A DNA stretch of 6,556 nucleotides from Bacillota bacterium (lineage in GTDB: Bacteria > Bacillota > Clostridia > Monoglobales > Firm-18): contig JALOAJ010000065.1 of NCBI GenBank assembly GCA_023228885.1, positions 1-6,556 on the forward strand. The letters are read 5' to 3'. A model generated the notes under the pieces. It ran no database searches. It was not told the DNA's origin and saw only the letters and a list, made by a program, of their open reading frames with translations. Made by a program: the position numbers and the translations under genes. Shown one piece after another: positions 1 through 4,599 of the stretch. How positions within the stretch are numbered: the stretch's first letter is position 1; the number at the start of each line of letters is the position of its first letter.

Positions 1-787
1 TGGGATAGTCCTGTTTGTTTATTCTAATCGTGGGGGAGCGTGAGCATACCACGTCGGTCATGATTAAAACAATTTCATCAAGCCATGCCCCGTACTGTAC
101 TTTGATAATGTCATAATCAATGTTTTTATTGATTAAATTTTTATATGATTTGCATTCGTCAATCCATCGTATCGTATCAGAAGATGATTTATCCACAGGC
201 TCATCACCGATAGGATATGATATGATTTCAGTATCACTAAAATCAGTATTATTAATATCAGTATTATTAATATCAGTATTATTAGGGTCTGATTTTCCTA
301 CTTCTTGAGGTTTGGTATTCATACCTACGGAAGTTTGATTTTCAAACCCCTGCAAGTTTGATTCCAAGACTTCTTGAGTTTCGATTTCCAAACTTTCAGA
401 AGTTTGATTTTCATACTTTTGGAAGTTTGATGCTGCAATGAAGTTTTTTACATATATAATATTAGGCTTTCCAAGCCCTTGCCGCTTACGCTCAATAAGA
501 CCAATTCCTTTTGAAACATCAAGTTCATCAAGTAATTTTATAGCTTTTTGTTTCGCACAATATAATTCGCTCATGATGTCATCAACCGTAAAAATTATAT
601 AAACCCTATTGTTACCATCAACCCATTTGTTTTTCATAGATAACCCCATCCGGTCAAGCATTAAACCGTAAAGCACCTTTGCATCTGTCGATAATTTACT
701 AAAGGTTTTATCTTTAAATAATATTTTAGGGATACGATAAAAAGTAAATTGCTCGGCTTCACTGCCATAATAATAATCAAATAACAT
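1..787 (-). CDS. repA: Replication initiator protein A (RepA N-terminal domain), 3' end cut by window edge
   Basis: This reading frame starts at an ATG at 787 behind a strong SD (CCGGAGGTG, about 6 nt away). It stays open for 262 codons to the window edge, so the C-terminus is missing. Residues 1-50 (FDYYYGSEAEQFTFYRIPK, then LSTDAKVLYGLMLDRMGLS) are the signature of the RepA N-terminal winged-helix domain of Firmicutes plasmids and integrative/conjugative elements. Residues 50-118 complete the domain (IIFTVDDIMSELYCAKQKAIKLLDELD, then GLGKPNIIYVKNF). Residues 119-190 are a low-complexity polar linker with NNTDI repeats. From about residue 205 (TIRWIDECKSYKNLI onward, to RINKQDYP) it enters the conserved C-terminal domain seen in these initiators. 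By family knowledge it binds an origin and starts replication of an excised or plasmid element. A Rho-independent terminator lies just upstream of its SD. Family assignment is firm; plasmid versus ICE cannot be settled from this gene alone. Confidence 0.9.
   Translation of the reverse strand, partial: MLFDYYYGSEAEQFTFYRIPKILFKDKTFSKLSTDAKVLYGLMLDRMGLSMKNKWVDGNNRVYIIFTVDDIMSELYCAKQKAIKLLDELDVSKGIGLIERKRQGLGKPNIIYVKNFIAASNFQKYENQTSESLEIETQEVLESNLQGFENQTSVGMNTKPQEVGKSDPNNTDINNTDINNTDFSDTEIISYPIGDEPVDKSSSDTIRWIDECKSYKNLINKNIDYDIIKVQYGAWLDEIVLIMTDVVCSRSPTIRINKQDYP
242..284. repeat. 15-bp tandem repeat, 2.9 copies, inside repA linker
   Basis: The unit atcagtattattaat occurs two full times and a third time nearly complete, with no mismatch. 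On the coding (minus) strand it encodes NNTDI repeats in the hinge between the RepA DNA-binding domain and the C-terminal domain. The 15-bp period keeps the reading frame, so copy number can change without disrupting the protein. Just beyond it (about 310-430) are looser repeats of a gaagtttga word encoding NQTS/ESNL-type residues in the same linker. Confidence 0.85.
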
Positions 788-807
788 TTTTTCACCTCCG
801 GACATAC

Positions 808-835
808 AAAAAGCGACTATCGAAATAGCCGCTTT
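808..835 (-). terminator. Rho-independent terminator in the repA leader
   Basis: Read on the minus strand this is AAAGCGGCTAT, a TTCG tetraloop, ATAGTCGCTTT (11 paired bases with one G-U), then a T run (TTTTT, then G). The stem ends only about 7 nt before the repA SD. It could simply end the cargo operon transcribed from the right. However, no promoter can fit between it and repA, so repA transcription must pass through it. This suggests control of repA by attenuation or antitermination. The plus-strand reading has no good T run. Confidence 0.75.
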
Positions 836-885
836 AAGAATTGAGTATTAACTTTTAGTAAACTTTCAGTTTTGGGTTTGCTCAT
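817..885 (-). CDS. Possible 22-residue leader peptide of repA, ending inside the terminator stem
   Basis: An ATG at 885 opens 22 codons (MSKPKTESLLKVNTQFLKRL, then FR) ending at a TAG at 819-817. The stop codon therefore sits in the descending arm of the repA leader terminator, the geometry expected of a translation-controlled attenuator. Against it, no convincing SD precedes the ATG (upstream is TTGAATGTTCCATC). An overlapping 9-codon frame starts at 895 and also lacks an SD. It is listed because of the geometry, not because of homology. The rest of 836-987 shows no clear promoter and no other gene. Confidence 0.3.
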   Translation of the reverse strand: MSKPKTESLLKVNTQFLKRLFR

Positions 886-987
886 GATGGAACATTCAAT
901 GTCGCGAAACAAATTACACCTAAATAAATATAATGGATAGCTTTGAAAACTCGGCTTGTAATATTGTAGCTTGTAAAACAATTTCTG

Positions 988-1812
988 TTATTTGCTTTTG
1001 AATTGTTCGACAAGTATGACATGTATTGAATTGTCGATGTTTTTTATAAGTTTGATGAACATATTATCGTCCAAATTGATTACCCCAGTTTCGACCCCGA
1101 TTTCGAGTTCGCTTATAATTAGGTTGTTTTTTATGAAGCTTTCAATTTTTGGTTTTTTCTCATAAAACCAGTCGTCATTAATTATCCCGGAAGAATAAAA
1201 GATACCCGGATTTGGCTCGGGAGTTACAACGGGTTTGTTATTTTCCGTAAACTTAAACTGGTTTGTGATAAGTATTAACATCATAAAAAACATACATATT
1301 AAAGCATTTCGAATGCATCTATATGATGAATTTACTAAATTGTTACGAATAGAATTATAGTAATTATTGCCAGCTACGGCTTGCTCAATTTCCTCTAAAT
1401 CCGATTCGTTTAAATTAGAGAGAAAAACAGTGTTTTTGTCCATTAATGACGAAAATGCACTTATACCTGCTATTATCATATAGAAAACCGCAAATACAAA
1501 CAATCCTATTGCTATGTAATTAAGCCAAAAGAAATTTTGAGGCTTCATAAATTCTTTAACAATCGTTAATGAGCCCATTATTAATGTTATGGTAATAGTT
1601 ACTGAAATAATATTGCTTTTTGCCTTGTCTTCAAATTTGTCTTTCCTTTTGTATGTATTTTCATATTCAGTTTGCAATTCTTTGAAGTTCTTGTTTTGTT
1701 CAAACTCCTTATTTTCTAAGTTTACAATTAATTTGTTTATTTTTTTGTTTGCAAAGTATGCTTCAGCAAAAGGAAACAGCCCATTAAAGAGGGATAATAA
1801 GAAATTTTTCAT
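988..1812 (-). CDS. Membrane protein with about three TM segments, third gene of the graspetide-like operon
   Basis: The 274-residue protein starts at ATG 1812 behind AAGGAGC with 6-nt spacing, 18 nt after the ATP-grasp stop, so the two are almost certainly co-transcribed. Residues 1-20 are hydrophobic and aromatic. Residues 22-66 are charged, Lys/Glu-rich and probably helical or coiled-coil. TM1 spans about 68-86 and TM2 about 97-119. A loop of about 45 residues contains SDLEEIEQAVAG and YYNSIRNNLVNSSYRCIRNAL. TM3 spans about 168-185. The C-terminal 85 residues are soluble, with a Pro-rich linker (VVTPEPNPG) and a small alpha/beta-looking end. I see no ABC-transporter, protease or C39 motifs. 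I do not recognise a named family. Layout (helix, TM hairpin, loop, third TM) is reminiscent of small SLATT-like membrane effectors, but that is only a resemblance. Export, immunity or membrane-effector roles are possible given its neighbours. Confidence 0.8.
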   Translation of the reverse strand: MKNFLLSLFNGLFPFAEAYFANKKINKLIVNLENKEFEQNKNFKELQTEYENTYKRKDKFEDKAKSNIISVTITITLIMGSLTIVKEFMKPQNFFWLNYIAIGLFVFAVFYMIIAGISAFSSLMDKNTVFLSNLNESDLEEIEQAVAGNNYYNSIRNNLVNSSYRCIRNALICMFFMMLILITNQFKFTENNKPVVTPEPNPGIFYSSGIINDDWFYEKKPKIESFIKNNLIISELEIGVETGVINLDDNMFIKLIKNIDNSIHVILVEQFKSK

Positions 1813-1830
1813 TTGAAGCTCCTTTAATCA

Positions 1831-2769
1831 TTAATTAAGCATGCAATTAACAATCTCTTCCTCAAGGTTGATTTTAGTTGCAAACTTTAACCAGCCCCAT
1901 TCTCCAGTTGGGTTAACTTCAACGAAATAATATTTATCATTGCAAAAAATCAAATCTATTCCGCCAAAAAGTAAATTTAACTGTTTCATTAAGACAATTA
2001 ATTTTGACGATACTTCAACAGGCAACTCAAAAGGTGTGTAACTCAGCAATTCTTTTGATGTTTTTCGCCAATCGCCGACTATTCCATGGCCATTTCTTGT
2101 TATCTTAACTGGAAATATTTTTTCTCCAATTATAGTCACCCTTATATCTATTTTGTCTTTTAAATGTTCTTGTATTATAACAGGGGCGCTTGATAATTCT
2201 GCACACTTCAACTCTAAGCCGGTTACAATAGTTGAATAAGTAAATAGTTCTACGTCTCCGTCGTGAAACAAAGCTGTATCTAAAGCTTTGATTATATATT
2301 CATTGTCCTCGATAACATCCTCACTTATGCAATTACCTAACAAAGTTTTGGGAATAACCAGCCCGTTGTCCCTTGCCAATTTAAGCTGATACATTTTATT
2401 TTCTGCTTTGTATGTGTCAACCGGGTTGTTTATCCATTTACTTTTGTCAAAGACAATTAGATTCCTAATAAACGCACTCCACTGACTCCGGTACAATTGT
2501 TCTGAAACACTGTATGTTTTTCCGTTTCTTAAAAAAACAGGTGCTCTGAAAAATATAGATTTCAGTTCACTCTCTCTAATTACATAGTTTTCGTCACACA
2601 TAGTAATAAATATTGCATTTTCGTTAAGTTTATAGGTTATTTTATATTCAAAAAACTTATCTCTATTAACCCTTAAATATCTTTTTCCGAGCTTTTGAAG
2701 TTGAAGACAAACTAAATCAGTGGAAAAATCGATTGTGTTTGATATTACTAAGTAACTTATGCTATTCAC
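1831..2769 (-). CDS. ATP-grasp peptide ligase of the graspetide/microviridin (MvdC/MvdD-like) type
   Basis: I place the start at GTG 2769, because GGGGAGG lies 9 nt upstream. A longer in-frame TTG at 2793 has no such support. This gives 312 residues, usual for these ligases. Residues 1-105 form the pre-ATP-grasp region (YLVISN, FFRAPVFLR). The central ATP-grasp part has WINNPVDTYKAENKMYQLKLA (about 112-132), GLVIPKTL, a nucleotide-binding Lys at about 161 (YIIKAL), IIQEHL (198-203) and DIRVTIIG (208-215). Metal-site residues are probably Asp272 (GGIDL), Glu284 and Asn286 in FVEVNPTGEWGWL. That last motif is typical of ligases that make omega-ester or amide bonds between side chains of a ribosomal peptide. 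The gene overlaps the preceding small ORF by 8 nt, which suggests translational coupling. That ORF is the likely substrate. A RimK-like ligase acting on another substrate is the alternative. Confidence 0.88.
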   Translation of the reverse strand: MNSISYLVISNTIDFSTDLVCLQLQKLGKRYLRVNRDKFFEYKITYKLNENAIFITMCDENYVIRESELKSIFFRAPVFLRNGKTYSVSEQLYRSQWSAFIRNLIVFDKSKWINNPVDTYKAENKMYQLKLARDNGLVIPKTLLGNCISEDVIEDNEYIIKALDTALFHDGDVELFTYSTIVTGLELKCAELSSAPVIIQEHLKDKIDIRVTIIGEKIFPVKITRNGHGIVGDWRKTSKELLSYTPFELPVEVSSKLIVLMKQLNLLFGGIDLIFCNDKYYFVEVNPTGEWGWLKFATKINLEEEIVNCMLN

Positions 2770-2974
2770 CCTTTTGATCCTCCCCAGTTTCAATGTCAGC
2801 TTTTTTTGTTTGAGGCTTTGGTCTTTTAGGATCGTCTATTAACATCATGGGAAGGCCTGACGCATCGTCAGCCCAATAGCCCGCTTTTTGCAAAAATGTG
2901 CATGAAATAGGATGATCCTGTGTTTGGGAAGCATCGTATCGTTTTGCTTTTGAAACAAGAATATGTTCGTTCAT
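2762..2974 (-). CDS. 70-residue peptide, candidate graspetide precursor
   Basis: The start is ATG 2974, with CGGAGG 6 nt upstream. A longer GTG start at 2989 would sit across that SD and is rejected. The product has no signal peptide and no TM segment. Residues 1-46 look like a leader (SKAKRYDASQTQDHPISC, then AGYWADDASGLPMMLI). Residues 47-70 are rich in Thr/Lys and Asp/Glu, ending PQTKKADIETGEDQKGE. Thr56, Thr63 and Lys57/58/68 could donate side chains to Asp60, Glu62, Glu65, Asp66 or Glu70. This donor/acceptor makeup is what ATP-grasp graspetide ligases act on. It also resembles in spirit the T-x-K-x-x-D spacing of microviridins, but it is not the microviridin consensus. It is first in the operon and overlaps the ligase gene, the usual precursor position. 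No known family is recognised, so the precursor role rests on context and composition. Confidence 0.7.
   Translation of the reverse strand: MNEHILVSKAKRYDASQTQDHPISCTFLQKAGYWADDASGLPMMLIDDPKRPKPQTKKADIETGEDQKGE
2779..2785 (-). promoter_or_regulatory. Ribosome-binding site that sets the ATP-grasp start
   Basis: GGGGAGG on the minus strand lies inside the 3' end of the peptide gene, 9 nt before GTG 2769. The GTG overlaps the peptide stop (GTGAATAG), so ribosomes finishing the peptide can reinitiate on the ligase. This supports the shorter 312-residue start over the upstream TTG. Confidence 0.75.
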
Positions 2975-3051
2975 GTTTAACCTCCGCACAATTATTTATT
3001 GATAAAAACCATAATACCTTTAAAATTCTTATTCTCAACCTAATTGTATAA

Positions 3052-3080
3052 ATTATATCATAATATTACCATTTGTTCAA
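3052..3080 (-). promoter_or_regulatory. Sigma-A promoter of the peptide/ATP-grasp/membrane-protein operon
   Basis: On the minus strand there is TTGAAC (3080-3075), a 17-bp spacer and TATAAT (3057-3052), with an extended -10 TGA directly before it. Transcription would start near 3045, leaving a leader of about 70 nt before the peptide ATG at 2974. The leader holds a distant inverted repeat ACAATTA/TAATTGT (3047-3041 with 2994-2988), whose second arm touches the SD. I draw no regulatory conclusion from that repeat. No other promoter of this quality is seen before the downstream two genes. Confidence 0.75.
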
Positions 3081-3118
3081 TCCATTATTTAACTTTAAAA
3101 TCGTTTTCACGAAGTTAT

Positions 3119-3153
3119 AAAAATACCGCTCGAATTTTCTGTTCGGCGGTATT
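3119..3153 (-). terminator. Rho-independent terminator upstream of the peptide operon
   Basis: Read on the minus strand, AATACCGC-CGAA pairs with TTCG-GCGGTATT (12 bp with one bulged base), the loop is 7 nt, and TTTTT follows at once. It ends leftward transcription arriving from 3154-3300 and insulates the operon promoter at 3052-3080. The plus-strand reading lacks a T run. No protein gene ends at it inside the window. Confidence 0.65.
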
Positions 3154-3300
3154 AATATCTTGTAAACCTTTGAAAAGTATTAAACTCCTAAGATAAAGTG
3201 TCGTGTGTTAAAACATAAGAAGCTATTGCATGGAGCGGCTTTCAAGGGCATTATACGCTTTAATCTATCATCATTTTAGAGGGTATTGTGAAAGGACAGT
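3154..3300. other. Gene-free stretch between the operon insulator and the tRNA scar
   Basis: The whole span 2975-3300 lacks a convincing protein gene. After the promoter and terminator described separately, this remaining part holds only short frames without an SD. One is a 28-codon plus-strand frame from 3230 that ends in the tRNA fragment; another is a 23-codon minus-strand frame near 3254. A minus-strand TATAAT at 3255-3250 has only a weak -35 (TAAAAT, 17-bp spacer). No integrase or excisionase gene is visible here, although such genes often sit next to a tRNA attachment site. Confidence 0.5.
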
Positions 3301-3361
3301 CTGGGAGAGCGCTTGACTGGCAGTCAAGAGGTCAGCGGTTCAATCCCGCTTATCTCCACCA
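3301..3361 (+). pseudogene. 3' fragment of tRNA-Ala(GGC), probable attR scar
   Basis: From the D-loop onward the sequence is a perfect tRNA. It has the D-stem 3' strand GAGC (3307-3310) and an anticodon stem CTTGA/TCAAG with loop CTGGCAG, so the anticodon is GGC at 3319-3321. The variable loop is AGGTC, the T-arm is AGCGG-TTCAATC-CCGCT, the acceptor 3' strand is TATCTCC, and the CCA end is encoded (3359-3361). The 5' acceptor strand (GGAGATA expected) and D-stem 5' strand (GCTC expected) are not found in 3286-3300. It is therefore not a working tRNA. Match begins at 3301, inside the D-loop. Loss of the 5' part and retention of the 3' part plus terminator is how an element integrating into a tRNA 3' end leaves its distal junction. 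Confidence 0.8.
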
Positions 3362-3386
3362 TAAAACAACTGAACAGGAAACACGC

Positions 3387-3412
3387 AAAAATCGCTGAAA
3401 TCAGCGGTTTTT
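3387..3412 (+). terminator. Rho-independent terminator downstream of the tRNA-Ala fragment
   Basis: AAAAATCGCTG, loop AAAT, CAGCGGTTTTT forms an 11-bp stem with one U-G pair and ends in a T5 run. It begins 25 nt after the CCA end, the normal place for a tRNA terminator. This indicates that the original chromosomal sequence downstream of the tRNA begins here. The symmetric A/T tails make it potentially bidirectional. Confidence 0.75.
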
Positions 3413-3512
3413 GTGCATTATGTGTTCGTTTTATCATAAAATCGTGCTGATTTTTGGGAAAGCGGGGATTAGCTTTCACAAGATAAAAATAGATTAGAGG
3501 GAGAGTGCGAAA

Positions 3513-4448
3513 GTGAATCATATTGGAAACATAATCAATGAGTTGCGTTGCAGTATGAATATAACCAGGGCTGGTTTAGCAAGGGGCATTTGCACCGAAA
3601 AGTACATTTATTTAATCGAAAAAGGCAAGCGCACGCCCTCGTCCGATATTTTAAAGCTGCTTAGCGGCAGGCTTAGGGTGAATTTGTTTGATTATTTTGA
3701 GTTTCTTGATTGCATAAACCCAATAAAGGTGAATGAAATAATGAAAGGATTTCAACTATGCCAAAGGAATACTGATTTTGCAGCTGCAAAAAAACTAATT
3801 GGCGTTGCAAAAAAAATGCCTGATTTTAAGTGTGAACCATGGATTTTTGAAATTGAAACGAACAAAGCCGCATATAAGGCCTTTAATGAAAATAAATATG
3901 AAGAAGCAATAAATGACAGTAATGAGATGCTAAAAAAAATTGAACCAAAGTATTTAAACAGCATCCATGTTGCAAAGATATATGTTTTGATATCAACCTG
4001 TTATCAAATTATCGGCGATTTGGTTAGCGCAAAGGATGCAGCGCTGAAAGCTTATGAAATAACTTGCAATAATCATGGCTTAATAAGCAATGTGCATGAT
4101 ATTATTACAAGCAGACTCAATGTTCAAACATTATATTACCTTTCTGCCGAATATAACAAGTCGATTGATGTGGGAGAAAAGCTCCTCAAATATAACAATG
4201 AAATGAGCTCGTTTTCAAGGCTTCATTTTATTTATGCGTTTTTGGCTTTCAGCTACTATAAAATCGAAGGATATGACAAAGCCTTTTTATACTTTAAAAA
4301 ACTTATATTTGTATTATTGGTTGGCTACAATCCTTTGGATTTTTACCATATTTCAACCCAGGATGTTTTTGATGCCATGATAAATAATAAAAGAATCAAC
4401 AGAATGTTAGTCCGCGAGTTGAATGGACGATATCAAAAAGCCAAATAA
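3513..4448 (+). CDS. HTH-XRE regulator with TPR-like C-terminal domain (RRNPP-like)
   Basis: The 311-residue protein starts at GTG 3513 behind AGAGGGAG. The GTG is needed because an intact HTH begins at once, and the next ATG (codon 15) would cut helix 1. Residues 3-62 are an XRE-type helix-turn-helix (IGNIINELR, then TRAGLARGICTEKYIYLIEKGKRTPSSDILKLLSGRL, then NLFDYF). From about residue 75 to 290 the protein is alpha-helical with TPR-like pairs (AAYKAFNENKYEEAINDSNE; YVLISTCYQIIGDLVSAKDAALKAYE; YALSAEYNKS-like and FLAFSYYKIEGYDKAFLYFKK). This layout is that of RRNPP regulators (Rgg, PlcR, PrgX), which bind short peptides through the TPR part. No cognate peptide is certain here. It lies 151 bp before the surface-protein gene on the same strand, with palindromes between, so it may control that gene. 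Similar XRE-TPR proteins can also respond to cues other than peptides. Confidence 0.85.
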   Translation: MNHIGNIINELRCSMNITRAGLARGICTEKYIYLIEKGKRTPSSDILKLLSGRLRVNLFDYFEFLDCINPIKVNEIMKGFQLCQRNTDFAAAKKLIGVAKKMPDFKCEPWIFEIETNKAAYKAFNENKYEEAINDSNEMLKKIEPKYLNSIHVAKIYVLISTCYQIIGDLVSAKDAALKAYEITCNNHGLISNVHDIITSRLNVQTLYYLSAEYNKSIDVGEKLLKYNNEMSSFSRLHFIYAFLAFSYYKIEGYDKAFLYFKKLIFVLLVGYNPLDFYHISTQDVFDAMINNKRINRMLVRELNGRYQKAK

Positions 4449-4468
4449 TCAAAATACAAAACGACAAA

Positions 4469-4524
4469 ATGGTAACAATTGTTCCATTTATGCCTACGAG
4501 TTTTAATGTTATAATTAGCTAATT
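4469..4524. promoter_or_regulatory. Two palindromes between regulator and surface-protein gene, candidate operators
   Basis: ATGGTAACAATTGTTCCAT (4469-4487) has the perfect core AACAATTGTT with near-symmetric ATGG/CCAT flanks. AATTAGCTAATT (4513-4524) is a perfect 12-bp palindrome. Their centres are 40 bp apart, close to four helical turns. A -10-like TATAAT (4510-4515) abuts the second palindrome, and another lies at 4535-4540, but neither has a convincing -35. Neither palindrome is followed by a T run, so they are not terminators. They are plausible binding sites for the upstream XRE-TPR regulator; AT-rich chance palindromes cannot be excluded. Confidence 0.4.
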
Positions 4525-4599
4525 GCTTTATCTTTATAATGTATTGGCAAAACAAGCGGTGATTATTGAGAAAAGGATATAATTTTTAGGAGGGGTTAT

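Larger units (their letters stand above)
1..3361. mobile_element. Right end of a tRNA-Ala-integrated mobile element (ICE or integrated plasmid), left end outside window
   Basis: A plasmid/ICE-type replication initiator lies at the left, a cargo operon follows, and the block ends at a tRNA 3' fragment of the kind left by site-specific integration. All genes in the block run leftwards, while the genes beyond the tRNA fragment run rightwards. The left attachment site with the intact tRNA, the integrase and the conjugation genes would lie outside the window. The call rests on repA plus the tRNA scar, and the left boundary is only the window edge. Confidence 0.55.

Noticed and set aside
120..308. 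62-codon plus-strand frame rich in Ser-Val-Leu-Leu-Ile repeats
   Set aside because: It is antisense to repA and its repeats mirror the 15-bp repeat in the repA linker; no SD.
955..976. Direct repeats of CTTGTAA and TTGTA downstream of the membrane-protein gene
   Set aside because: Too short and AT-rich to call an attachment site or operator; no matching copy at the other end of the operon.
1589..1816. 75-codon plus-strand frame
   Set aside because: Antisense to the membrane-protein gene; hydrophobic content reflects the complementary AT-rich coil and TM codons.
2770..2793. TTG start giving an ATP-grasp protein 8 residues longer
   Set aside because: No SD at a suitable distance, whereas GTG 2769 has GGGGAGG 9 nt upstream.
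3230..3316. 28-codon plus-strand frame MERLSRALYALIYHHF...
   Set aside because: It looks protein-like but has no SD, starts after an in-frame stop and ends inside the tRNA fragment. It could be a decayed remnant but cannot be supported.
3421..3512. Candidate promoter and TTTTATCATAAAA palindrome before the XRE-TPR gene
   Set aside because: A TTGTGC/CATAAA pair with 18-bp spacing can be drawn, but it is weak and overlaps the terminator tail; the palindrome is low-complexity A/T.
3324..3521. 65-codon minus-strand frame ending SGIEPLTS
   Set aside because: Its C-terminus is the reverse translation of the tRNA-Ala fragment and it crosses the terminator; a common annotation artefact.
3752..3964. 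70-codon minus-strand frame
   Set aside because: Antisense shadow of the XRE-TPR regulator.
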